From: Bifidobacterium saimiriisciurei
Lineage (GTDB): Bacteria; Actinomycetota; Actinomycetes; Actinomycetales; Bifidobacteriaceae
Direction: 5' to 3'
NCBI RefSeq assembly: GCF_010667655.1
Contig: NZ_WHZU01000002.1
Coordinates: forward strand, 1 to 64,000
Length of the DNA stretch: 64,000 nucleotides
In this document: positions 36,963-45,489 of the stretch, piece after piece
How the letters are laid out: each line of letters opens with the position of its first letter
Numbering within the stretch: the first letter of the stretch is position 1
Made by a program: the position numbers and the translations under genes
The notes under the pieces: model-generated
What the model was told of the DNA's origin: nothing
The model's input: only the letters and a program-made list of their open reading frames with translations
Database searches by the model: none

Positions 36963-38183
36963 TCACTCCCCCTCCCTAAGCGTGAGATACGCCTCCGGCC
37001 GACCAAGACGGAACGCCGAAGCCAATGACGCCAGGGCTCCCGTGACGACGGCGAACGCCAGCGAACCGACGATCAGCAGCAGGCACGGCACGACACCCAC
37101 CTGAAGATACGGCAGTTCAAGCTCCTTGCCGATGGCGCCGCTGAACGGGAACACGACAAGCGACGCCGAGGCGATGCCGATGACGCCGCCGACCAGTCCG
37201 ATCAGCGCCGACTCGCCGAGAACGATGCGGGTGAGCATCCCCCGGGTGGCGCCCATGATGCGTAGGCTGGCGAACTCCTTCTTGCGCTCGTTGACCGACG
37301 ACGAGAACACGGCGAGCAGCACGATCAGCGCCAATACCCAGAACACGGCGAGGAACACGGCCACATAGGCGAGGATGGTGTTCAGGCTCGTCTTGGTGGT
37401 GCTGGTCACGCCTCCCGGGTAGACGAAGCCGACGCCCTTGAGATCGGATTTCGAGATTTCCTCGGCCACCTGCTCGGCGGAGTATCCCGGCTGCAGCCTC
37501 ACAAGAACGGAGGACACGGCCTTGTCCGCGTATTCGTCGGGAATGGAGCCACGGACCGTCACCTTGTTCGCGTATGAGACCATGTCGGGAACGGTGCCGT
37601 CGCTGATGAACACCGAACTGTCGAGACCGGTGGCGGTGCGGGCGAGCTGCGCCTTGACGGGGAACACGTGGTTGTACAGCTTGATGGTGTTGTCGGCGGA
37701 GACGTTGATGCTGCTGCCGACGATGACCTCGCCCTCGCCGAGCGTGCCATCGTACTGCGAGGCGATCCAAGGTTCGATGACAAAGTCGGTCTCGGGGTTG
37801 AATCCGACGATCTGGACCTTCTCGTCACAGCATTCGGCGGCCAATGACGCGATGTACGTCTGTTCGGTGGCCTGTTCGACCCCGTCGAAACCCTGCACGC
37901 GCTCGCCGATGTCGTTGGTGAAGTAGAACGTGTTCGGGTTGCCGTTGGTCAGCAACGCCTCAGCCTTGCCCTGGCTGCCGGAGGGCACCACCATGAGGTC
38001 GGCGCCGAGACGCTCCTCCATGCTTTTCAGCCCCTTGTTGAGGTTCAACGCCAGAATGGAGCCTCCGAAAAAGGCCGCGGCGAGAATCGCGACGACGACG
38101 ATGAGTGACGTGGTGCGGAACGGCTTGCGTCGGAGGTTCTCCAGCGGGAGTCCTCCGAGGGTGATGTGCGGGACGGCGGCCAT
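36963..38183 (-). CDS. ABC transporter permease (MacB/FtsX-type)
   Basis: 406 residues. It has an N-terminal transmembrane helix (TSLIVVVAILAAAFFGGSILA), a long extracytoplasmic domain with a CC pair (LAAECCDEKVQIVG), and three C-terminal helices with the FtsX/MacB FAVF and SLRIMGATRGML signature. That topology is standard for mechanotransmission exporters. It starts at ATG 38183, two bases after the stop of the DUF4418 gene. Its substrate is unknown. Confidence 0.9.
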   Translation of the reverse strand: MAAVPHITLGGLPLENLRRKPFRTTSLIVVVAILAAAFFGGSILALNLNKGLKSMEERLGADLMVVPSGSQGKAEALLTNGNPNTFYFTNDIGERVQGFDGVEQATEQTYIASLAAECCDEKVQIVGFNPETDFVIEPWIASQYDGTLGEGEVIVGSSINVSADNTIKLYNHVFPVKAQLARTATGLDSSVFISDGTVPDMVSYANKVTVRGSIPDEYADKAVSSVLVRLQPGYSAEQVAEEISKSDLKGVGFVYPGGVTSTTKTSLNTILAYVAVFLAVFWVLALIVLLAVFSSSVNERKKEFASLRIMGATRGMLTRIVLGESALIGLVGGVIGIASASLVVFPFSGAIGKELELPYLQVGVVPCLLLIVGSLAFAVVTGALASLASAFRLGRPEAYLTLREGE

Positions 38184-38185
38184 GG

Positions 38186-38584
38186 TCAGGCCCGTTTCGC
38201 GGTTCGTGAGTCGAGCAGGACAGCGACGACGGCGAACACGATGGTCAGCACGCCGAGGACGATGAGCGTCGGCCGGGCGACCATGTGGCAGTGCATCATC
38301 GCGCCCGGGCACACGCCGATGAGCACGGTGGGAACGGCGATGGCCAGCACGCCGGCCAATATGACGGCGATGCTTAGGCCGACACGGATCTTCGGTTCGA
38401 CGAACAGGGCGATGAGGCCGAGCACGGCAATCATCGCCCCGACGCCGATTTCCGCCTGTGCGGTCCAATGGCATTTCATCGCCATTTCGGTGACCTTGCA
38501 CACATGGGCGAACGTATGCGGCGCAACGGCGATCAGCACGCCGAACACGACGGGCGGGATGGAGGCGAACAGCCTGTTCTTCAC
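38186..38584 (-). CDS. DUF4418 small membrane protein
   Basis: 132 residues with four predicted hydrophobic segments. Two Cys/His/Met-rich segments stand out: HVCKVTEMAMKCHW (about 27-40) and CPGAMMHCHMVARP (about 92-105). These could bind a soft metal, though that is inference. GTG start with a GGAGAAG Shine-Dalgarno. It is the first gene of the three-gene operon with the permease and ATPase, two bases apart. No function is established that I can name. Confidence 0.8.
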   Translation of the reverse strand: MKNRLFASIPPVVFGVLIAVAPHTFAHVCKVTEMAMKCHWTAQAEIGVGAMIAVLGLIALFVEPKIRVGLSIAVILAGVLAIAVPTVLIGVCPGAMMHCHMVARPTLIVLGVLTIVFAVVAVLLDSRTAKRA

Positions 38585-38627
38585 AATCTTCTCCTACTGC
38601 TTTAATACTGCTGGCAGAACCCGAGTG

Positions 38628-38656
38628 ATTGTTCCGAATCCGTTCGAAAAAGTCAA
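38628..38656 (-). promoter_or_regulatory. Predicted promoter of the DUF4418-permease-ATPase operon
   Basis: On the minus strand TTGACT (38651-38656), 17-bp spacer, AACAAT (38628-38633), located 44 bp upstream of the GTG start. A TTCGAACGGATTCGGAA partial dyad lies in the spacer and could be an operator. Confidence 0.7.
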
Positions 38657-38737
38657 GTCTTGCTTTTCCCGAACATCACTGCTACAGGTTTCGCACGCCG
38701 CGCAGCCGTTCCCGTCCACGACGCCATGCGGTGAACG

Positions 38738-41395
38738 TCACAGCTTCTCGATGGGGGCCACACGCAGCAGAAGCCGCTTGACGCCGTCGGAGCCGAAGTC
38801 GACGGTGATCACGGAGTTGCGGCCCTTGTCCTCAACGGCGACGATGGTGCCGAGACCGTACTGGTCATGGGTCACCTTGTCCCCCTCGTGGAAGTCCGCG
38901 ACGTTGAGGGCGCCCGACTGTGCGGCGGATTCGCTCTTGCGGGCCGCGGCGCTCTTCGCCTTCGACAGCGAATCGAGCAGGTCCTTCTTCATACGGCGTG
39001 TGGTGACCCGGCCGGACTTGCCTCCGGACGAGGAGCCGTACGACGAACCATACGAGCCTCCGTACGACGAGCCCGTCCGCGCCCCACCGCCCCGGGAGCC
39101 GTATTTCGACCCGCGTGAGCCGTATCCGCCGCCATAGGATGACGAGCCGTACGATGAGGATCCATACGACGAGCCGGACGTCGCCTTCCTTGCCGCGGAG
39201 CCCCAGCGGGGACGCGACCCATACGACGAGGACGAATATCCTTCTTCGAAGCCACCGAACTCATCGTCGTCGAAGCCTCCCGATCGCCATCCGCCGCGCA
39301 ACGCGTCGACGCCGGTCTCGCGTCTCTTCCATTCGATGAGGTTTTCGGGGATGTCGTCCAGAAACTGGCTCGGCAGCATCTCGGCGGCCTGCCCCCACTG
39401 GGCGCGCACGGCCGCACGGGTGACATACAGGATCTGCCGGGCACGGGTGATGCCCACATAGGCAAGCCGTCGCTCCTCCTCAAGCTCGCTCTCGTTCTCC
39501 ATGGCACGCGAATGCGGGAACGTGCCCTGCTCCATGCCGGTGAGGAACACCACGGGGTATTCGAGGCCCTTGGCGGTGTGCAGGGTCATCAGGGTGACGG
39601 TGCCGGTGTCCTCGCCCTCGTCCGGCAGCTGGTCGCTGTCGGCGACGAGCGCGGTGGTCTCGAGGAATCCGTTCAACGTGGCGTCGGGCGTGTTCTGCTC
39701 GTATTCGGCGGCGACGGACTGCAGCTGGGAGAGGTTGTCGACGCGGGTCATGTCCTGCGGGTCGGTGGACTTCTTCAATTCGGCCAGCAGCCCGGTCTTC
39801 TCCAGCACCTCGGCCACGATCTCGCTGGGCTTGCCGTCGTTCTGGCGGGCGAACGCCCGCAGACCGGTCATGAGGTCGCGGAACTGTCCCAACAGGTTCG
39901 CGGTCCTCGTGGGCATGCCCTCGATGGAGTCGAGCGCCTCCAGCGCGGACCATGCACTGGTGCGGTGATCGGCGGCGAACATGGTGAGCACCGCCTCCGC
40001 GCGTGCGCCGAGGCCCCTCTTCGGCACGTTGATGATGCGGCGAAGGTTCACGTCGTCGTCAGGGTTGGCGATCGCCTGCAGGTAGGCCATCGCGTCCTTG
40101 ACCTCCTTGCGCTCGTAGAACTTGGTGCCGCCGACGAGCTGGTATGGGATGCCGGCGTTGATGAGCGCCTCCTCGAGGGAGCGCGATTGCGCGTTGGCGC
40201 GGTACATCAGTGCGATGTCGGAGTATCGGTACCCTTCCTCGCCTGCCAGCCTTGCGATCTCGGTGGCGATCCATGCGCCTTCCTGCTGGGCGTTGTCCGC
40301 GGCGTACCCGATGATCTTCGATCCATCGCCGAGAGCGGTCCACAGTTTCTTGGGCTTGCGTCCGGGATTGAGCGCAATCACCGCGTTGGCGGCGTTGAGG
40401 ATGGTCTGCGTGGAGCGGTAGTTCTGCTCCAGCATGATGGTCCTGGCGTTCGGGAAGTCCTTTTCGAACTCCTGGATGTTGCGGATGTCCGCGCCGCGGA
40501 ACGCGTAGATGGACTGGTCGGAATCACCGACGACGGTGATCCATGCCGGGCCGCTTCGTCCTGCGCCACGGGCGCCGGGCTCGCGCGCGGCACCGCCGTC
40601 GACGCCGCCGAGCTCGCGCACGAGCACATACTGGGCGTGGTTGGTGTCCTGATACTCGTCGACGAGGATGTAGCGGAACTTGCGTCGATAGTATTCGGCG
40701 ACCATGGGGTCGGTGCGCAGCAGTTCGACCGTGCGCATGATGAGGTCGTCGAAGTCGACGGCGTTGGCTGCGGACAGACGGTACTGGTATTCGGCGTACA
40801 CGCAGGCGTAGAGCACTTCGACGTCGCCGAAGCTGCCGATCTGGGAGCCCCGAACACCGGGCCTGAACTGCGGGGCGTACTCCTTGAGACGCTCCTGCCA
40901 GCCGATCAGACCGTTCTTGTAGTCGGAGATGCGGGCGAGGATCGAACGCGGCGTGTAGCGCTTGACGTCGATGTTGAGCTCGGTGCAGATGATCTTCACC
41001 AGACGCTGCGAATCGGCGGTGTCGTAGATGGAGAACCCGGACTTCAGGCCGATTCTCTCGCCGTCGCGCCGCAGGATGCGCACGCATGCGGAATGGAACG
41101 TGGAGACCCACATGCGCTGGGCGACCGGGCCGATGAGCGTGGTGAGGCGCTCCTTCATCTCGGCGGCGGCCTTGTTGGTGAAGGTGATGGCGAGGATCTG
41201 GCTCGGCCATGCGCCCGTCTGGCTGAGAAGCCACGCGATGCGGCGGGTGAGCACGCGGGTCTTGCCCGATCCGGCGCCCGCCGCGATGAGCAGGGCCGGA
41301 CCATCGTACTGCACGGCCTCGGCCTGCTGCTCGTTCAGCCCACCCAGCAGTTCCTCGGCACTGCGTGCAATGACTTCGGGCTCTTCATTGATCAT
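38738..41395 (-). CDS. pcrA: UvrD/PcrA-family ATP-dependent DNA helicase with low-complexity tail
   Basis: 885 residues. Helicase motifs are present: Walker A AGAGSGKTRV (about residue 38), TFTNKAAAEM, DEYQDTNHAQY, GDSDQSIYAFRGA, LEQNYRST, and motif VI AYVGITRAR. Family members unwind DNA in repair and bind RNA polymerase through a C-terminal Tudor-like domain, which is here GDKVTHDQYGLGTIVAVED. Between motif VI and that domain, residues about 693-793 (DNA about 39016-39316) are an extraordinary Ser/Gly/Tyr/Arg repeat-rich tract. The ATG at 41395 follows GGGAG. Downstream is a short gap and then the ABC operon. Confidence 0.94.
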   Translation of the reverse strand: MINEEPEVIARSAEELLGGLNEQQAEAVQYDGPALLIAAGAGSGKTRVLTRRIAWLLSQTGAWPSQILAITFTNKAAAEMKERLTTLIGPVAQRMWVSTFHSACVRILRRDGERIGLKSGFSIYDTADSQRLVKIICTELNIDVKRYTPRSILARISDYKNGLIGWQERLKEYAPQFRPGVRGSQIGSFGDVEVLYACVYAEYQYRLSAANAVDFDDLIMRTVELLRTDPMVAEYYRRKFRYILVDEYQDTNHAQYVLVRELGGVDGGAAREPGARGAGRSGPAWITVVGDSDQSIYAFRGADIRNIQEFEKDFPNARTIMLEQNYRSTQTILNAANAVIALNPGRKPKKLWTALGDGSKIIGYAADNAQQEGAWIATEIARLAGEEGYRYSDIALMYRANAQSRSLEEALINAGIPYQLVGGTKFYERKEVKDAMAYLQAIANPDDDVNLRRIINVPKRGLGARAEAVLTMFAADHRTSAWSALEALDSIEGMPTRTANLLGQFRDLMTGLRAFARQNDGKPSEIVAEVLEKTGLLAELKKSTDPQDMTRVDNLSQLQSVAAEYEQNTPDATLNGFLETTALVADSDQLPDEGEDTGTVTLMTLHTAKGLEYPVVFLTGMEQGTFPHSRAMENESELEEERRLAYVGITRARQILYVTRAAVRAQWGQAAEMLPSQFLDDIPENLIEWKRRETGVDALRGGWRSGGFDDDEFGGFEEGYSSSSYGSRPRWGSAARKATSGSSYGSSSYGSSSYGGGYGSRGSKYGSRGGGARTGSSYGGSYGSSYGSSSGGKSGRVTTRRMKKDLLDSLSKAKSAAARKSESAAQSGALNVADFHEGDKVTHDQYGLGTIVAVEDKGRNSVITVDFGSDGVKRLLLRVAPIEKL

Positions 41396-41504
41396 CGTTC
41401 GCGCTCCCCTCGGCCCCTGGCCGTCGTTGCTGTCCTTGTACTCAAAACCGAGTACAAGAATCTACCATCCGGCGCGGTCAAGAACCTGCGGAAAGCCGAC
41501 GCCC

Positions 41505-43106
41505 CTACTGCCGCACGGCATGCTCCTCGAGCAGCTCGCCGACGTTCGTGTCATCGTCCATGTAATGGTCGAACACGTCGGTGATCTGCTTCGACGGCTC
41601 CTTCGTGGCGAGCGACACCACGACGATGGCCAGTGCGGAGACGATGAACGCGGGCAGCAGCTCGTAGATGCCGAAGATGCCGCCGAGTGGCTTGACGAGC
41701 AGGTTCCAGACGAATACGGTGACGGCTCCGGAAAGCATGCCGGCGATGGCGCCGGATGCGTTGGTGCGACGCCAGTACAGGCTGAACAGCATAAGGGGGC
41801 CGAAGGATGCGCCGAGGCCGGCCCACGCATAGGAGACGACCTGGAAGATGGAGGAGTTCTGGTCGGCGGCGATGAGGCATCCGAAGACGAATACCACGAG
41901 GATGGTGATGCGGGCCACCCACATGACCTGGCGGTCGGATGCGTTGCGCTTGAAGATGCCGCGGTAGATGTTCTCGGCCACGGCGGATCCGGCGATGATC
42001 ATGTAGCTTGAGGAGGAGCTCATCGACGCCGCGAAGATGCCGGAGACGACCACGCCGCACACGAAGCTCGGCAGCAGCATCTGGCTGAGTACGATGAACA
42101 CGCTTTCGGCGGCGGCCTGGGTGGTGAACTGCGTGGGCAGCATGGCGCGGCCGAACATGCCGATCGCGATGGCGCAACCCAGCGAGATGACCACCCACAC
42201 GGTGGCGATGATGCGGGACTGCTTGATCTCCTCGGCGTCACGCACGGAGAGGAAGCGCACCAGGACCTGGGGCATGCCGAAGTAGCCGAGGCCCCATGCC
42301 ATCAGGGAGACGATGGTGATGACGTCGAAGTCGGTGGGCGCCCCGAACAGGGGGTTTCCTCCCTGTGCCATCTGCGCGCCGGCCGGGTCGAGGATCGGCG
42401 TCGCGGTGTGGTTGGCGCTCAGGTAGCCGGGGATGTCGCTGAGGAACGCGGCGACATGGTCGATGCCGCCCGCGCTGGCCACCGTGCCCACGCAGACCAC
42501 GGCGAGCGCGAAGAACATGAGCATGCCCTGGATGAAGTCGGTGACGACGACGGAGAGGTATCCGCCGATGACGGTATAGAGGAACACGACGATGGCGCCA
42601 AGCACCATCATGAGATGGTAGTCAAAACCGAAGAGCGTATCGAACAGCTTGCCGACGGTGACGAAGCAGCTGCCGACGTAGACGGCGAAGAAGACGATGA
42701 TGATGACCGCGGCGATGGTGGACAGGATGTTCCTGGTGTCGCCGAACCGCTTGGAGAAGTAGTCGGGGATGGTGATGGCGTTGCCGGCCGCGACGGAGTA
42801 GCGGCGCAGTCGTTTGGCGACGATCTTCCAGTTGAGGTAGGTGCCGATGGCGAGACCGGCGGCCGTCCACCCGGCATCGGCGGCGCCGGTGAAATAGGCA
42901 AGGCCGGGCAGGCCCATAAGAAGCCAGCCGGACATGTCGGAGGCTTCGGCGGACAGCGCGGTGAGCCACGGGCCGACGCCGCGGCCGCCGGCGAAGTACT
43001 GCGACGCGGATGAATTGGACTTCTTCGAATAGAAGAACCCCACCGACAGCATGGCCACGAAATACAGCACCATCGCCAGGAACACCCATATATCACTCGT
43101 GCGCAT
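41505..43106 (-). CDS. putP: Sodium/proline symporter
   Basis: A solute:sodium symporter-family transporter, 533 residues with about 12-13 hydrophobic helices. Family segments are present: YFAGGRGVGPWLTALSAEASDMSGWLLMGLPG (helix 2 region), GTYLNWKIVAKRLR, and the Na-site helices. The proline specificity comes from close similarity to PutP. The start is uncertain: the ATG at 43106 aligns with the usual N-terminus, but a TTG/GTG four to five codons upstream sits closer to the AAAGGA Shine-Dalgarno. It is divergent from xpt. Confidence 0.92.
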   Translation of the reverse strand: MRTSDIWVFLAMVLYFVAMLSVGFFYSKKSNSSASQYFAGGRGVGPWLTALSAEASDMSGWLLMGLPGLAYFTGAADAGWTAAGLAIGTYLNWKIVAKRLRRYSVAAGNAITIPDYFSKRFGDTRNILSTIAAVIIIVFFAVYVGSCFVTVGKLFDTLFGFDYHLMMVLGAIVVFLYTVIGGYLSVVVTDFIQGMLMFFALAVVCVGTVASAGGIDHVAAFLSDIPGYLSANHTATPILDPAGAQMAQGGNPLFGAPTDFDVITIVSLMAWGLGYFGMPQVLVRFLSVRDAEEIKQSRIIATVWVVISLGCAIAIGMFGRAMLPTQFTTQAAAESVFIVLSQMLLPSFVCGVVVSGIFAASMSSSSSYMIIAGSAVAENIYRGIFKRNASDRQVMWVARITILVVFVFGCLIAADQNSSIFQVVSYAWAGLGASFGPLMLFSLYWRRTNASGAIAGMLSGAVTVFVWNLLVKPLGGIFGIYELLPAFIVSALAIVVVSLATKEPSKQITDVFDHYMDDDTNVGELLEEHAVRQ

Positions 43107-43216
43107 GAACCCGCTCACCAATCCTTTTTCGCTCTTGTGAACCGTATGCCCGGCGCTTGCGCCGGCACGGAGACCTTACTATAGCCGCCTTGACGCCCAT
43201 CTCCCAACCAATCTCA

Positions 43217-43249
43217 CATGGTAAAGTCCAAACCCCGGTTTGTACCATG
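43217..43249. promoter_or_regulatory. Palindromic operator-like element upstream of xpt
   Basis: CATGGTA and TACCATG enclose CAAACC-CC-GGTTTG, giving a near-continuous dyad with a 5-nt asymmetric bulge. It lies 90 bp upstream of the xpt ATG in the putP-xpt divergent region. A second GGACCAT (43312-43318) is nearby. It may be the binding site of a purine-responsive regulator or a leader hairpin. Confidence 0.45.
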
Positions 43250-43339
43250 GTCCAATATGCCGGTCATCTACGCCGCGTAAGCTACATACCATCCCTTTTG
43301 CGTCCGTTTCGGACCATCTATTGTTCAATGAGGTGATTT

Positions 43340-43921
43340 ATGAAGGAACTCGAGGAGCGAATCCGTCGGGAGGGCACCATCAAGCCGGGCAACGTGCTCA
43401 AGGTCGACGCATTCCTGAACCATCAGTGCGACGTGGCGTTGTATGACGCGATGGGCAAGGCGTGGGCCGAGCATTTCGCAGGCAGGAACATCACGAAGAT
43501 CCTCACCATCGAGGCGTCGGGCATCGGCATCGCCTGCGTGGCGGCACGACATTTCGGCAATGTGCCGGTGATCTTCGCGAAGAAGGCCCAGTCCATCAAC
43601 CTTGATGGCGACCAGTACGTCTCCACGGTGTATTCGTTCACCAAGCAGCGCGAGTTCCCGGTCATCGTGTCGCGCAAGTATCTCGGCCCCGACGACCATG
43701 TGCTGCTCATCGATGACTTCCTTGCCAACGGCAAGGCCCTGCATGGTCTCATCGACATCTGCGAGCATGCCGGCGCGACCGTCGAGGGCATCGGCATCGC
43801 CATCGAGAAGGGCTTCCAGGGAGGCGGCGACGAACTGCGCTCGCTCGGATACGACGTCGATTCGCTGGCCGTCGTCGAGTCGATGGACCCGCGGAACGGC
43901 ACCATCGAGTTTCGCGCCTGA
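43340..43921 (+). CDS. xpt: Xanthine phosphoribosyltransferase
   Basis: Converts xanthine and PRPP to XMP for GMP synthesis. It has the Xpt-specific N-terminus ([15 protein letters not shown]), [16 protein letters not shown], and the PRPP-binding motif [14 protein letters not shown] with the acidic pair. The 193-residue length matches. Shine-Dalgarno GAGGTG lies 7 bp before the ATG. It is followed by the permease pbuX after about 100 bp, the classical xpt-pbuX pair, and its product feeds guaA in this window. Confidence 0.95.
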   Translation: MKELEERIRREGTIKPGNVLKVDAFLNHQCDVALYDAMGKAWAEHFAGRNITKILTIEASGIGIACVAARHFGNVPVIFAKKAQSINLDGDQYVSTVYSFTKQREFPVIVSRKYLGPDDHVLLIDDFLANGKALHGLIDICEHAGATVEGIGIAIEKGFQGGGDELRSLGYDVDSLAVVESMDPRNGTIEFRA

Positions 43922-44020
43922 CCGTCCTGCGGCGCGGTTCCCGCACGCCATCATGGCGGACGGGGACATACGGGGACGATCGAAGAGAACCAAGAGAAAC
44001 ACCAAGAGAGGAATTTTTCG

Positions 44021-45397
44021 TTGAGCACGAAAGACAAGAGCAAACCCGGCATTTCGGTCGAGGCGCTGACCTCGCTGGATGCACCGGTCTCGTTCTGGAA
44101 AGGCATACCGTTCGGCCTGCAGCATGTGATGGCGATGTTCGTGGCGAACCTCGCGCCGATCTTCATCGTCGCGAATGCGGCGAAGATGACGCCGGACCAG
44201 TCGGCCGCCGTGATTCAGGCGGGTCTGCTGGTCGCCGGTCTCGGCACCTGCCTGCAGCTGTACGGCGCATGGCGCATCGGCTCCCGTCTGCCGATGGTGA
44301 CCGGCATCTCCTTCACCTATGTGGCGGCGGCGACGGCGATCTGCGCCGACAAGGGCTATGGCGCCGTGGTCGGCGCCGTGCTGGTCGGCGGCCTGCTGGA
44401 GCTGGTGCTGGGCCTCACCGCGAAATACTGGCGCAGGTTCGTGCCTCCGATCGTTTCGGCCATCGTGGTGACGTCCATCGGTTTTTCGCTGCTGACGGTG
44501 GGCGCCACCAGCTTCGGCGGCGGCGACGCCACGTCCGCGGACTTCGGATCGTGGCGTAACCTCACGCTGGGTCTCATCTCCCTGGTCGCCTGCCTGGCCT
44601 TCCAGCTGCTGATGAAGGGCACCGCCAAGCAGCTTTCCGTGCTGTTCGGTCTGGTGGTCGGCTATGTGGTGGCGATCTGCATGGGCATGGTCGATTTCTC
44701 CGGATTCCAGCATCTTTCCGTGGTGTCCCTCCCCCAGTTCATGCCGTTCAAGCCCGAATTCGACTGGGGCTCGATCATCTCCATCGCCCTGCTGTACGTC
44801 GTGTCCTCGGTCGAGGTGCTCGGCGATACCGCCGCGCTGACCAAGGTCGGTCTCGACCGTCAGCCCACCGAGCGGGAGACCGCCGGCGCCATCGCCGGCG
44901 ACGGCCTGATCTCCTCGGTCTCCGGCCTGTTCGGCTGCCTGCCGCTGACGAGTTTCGCACAGAACATCGGCCTGGTGGCCATGACGAAGGTCGTCAACCG
45001 CAAGGTGATCCTTTCCGGAGGCGTCATCCTGATTCTCGCCAGCTTCGTGCCGGCGATCGCCGAGGTGTTCAACTCGCTGCCGCAGGCGGTGCTCGGCGGA
45101 TGCACCATCATGATGTTCGGCAACATCATCCTCTCCGGATTCCAGATGATCTCGGAGGCCGGCTATTCGCAGCGCAACATCACCATCGCCGCGCTCAGCC
45201 TCACCATCGGCATCGGATTCACCCAGGTGAACCACATCTTCGTTCACTTCCCCGCGCTGTTCCAGCAGATCTTCGCTTCGAACTGCATCGCCGTGGCGTT
45301 TGTGGTGGCGGTGATTCTCAACATCGCGTTGCCCAGCGAGGAGCATTTCCTCGCCGCCGTGGCAAAGAGCGACGCCGATTCCGAATCGGAAGAGTAA
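44021..45397 (+). CDS. pbuX: NCS2-family xanthine/uracil permease
   Basis: 458 residues with about 12-14 membrane helices. NCS2 features are present: PFGLQHVMAMFVANLAPIFIV at the N-terminus, the GVGEVFG-like SSVEVLGDTAALTKVG, and the substrate helix GLFGCLPLTSFAQNIGLV. Xanthine is the likely substrate because the gene sits 100 bp after xpt. TTG start with AGGA upstream. A strong terminator follows. Confidence 0.93.
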   Translation: MSTKDKSKPGISVEALTSLDAPVSFWKGIPFGLQHVMAMFVANLAPIFIVANAAKMTPDQSAAVIQAGLLVAGLGTCLQLYGAWRIGSRLPMVTGISFTYVAAATAICADKGYGAVVGAVLVGGLLELVLGLTAKYWRRFVPPIVSAIVVTSIGFSLLTVGATSFGGGDATSADFGSWRNLTLGLISLVACLAFQLLMKGTAKQLSVLFGLVVGYVVAICMGMVDFSGFQHLSVVSLPQFMPFKPEFDWGSIISIALLYVVSSVEVLGDTAALTKVGLDRQPTERETAGAIAGDGLISSVSGLFGCLPLTSFAQNIGLVAMTKVVNRKVILSGGVILILASFVPAIAEVFNSLPQAVLGGCTIMMFGNIILSGFQMISEAGYSQRNITIAALSLTIGIGFTQVNHIFVHFPALFQQIFASNCIAVAFVVAVILNIALPSEEHFLAAVAKSDADSESEE

Positions 45398-45415
45398 GCC
45401 GTCGCGTATCGGCGC

Positions 45416-45450
45416 ATCGGGGGCGGGCCTATGGCCCGCCCCCGATTTTT
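45416..45450 (+). terminator. Terminator after pbuX
   Basis: ATCGGGGGCGGGCC/GGCCCGCCCCCGAT, a 14-bp perfect stem with a 3-nt loop and a run of five T, 19 bp after the pbuX stop. It may also serve the convergent acyltransferase gene. Confidence 0.95.
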
Positions 45451-45489
45451 CATGCCGGCATGGTGGTTGCCGGCGGTATCACCGCAGTA

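Noticed and set aside
43200..43339. Purine riboswitch upstream of xpt
   Set aside because: The conserved loop sequences and three-way junction are not present; only a dyad is seen.
43325..45346. Open frame of 673 residues on the minus strand
   Set aside because: Antisense to xpt and pbuX; a compositional artefact.
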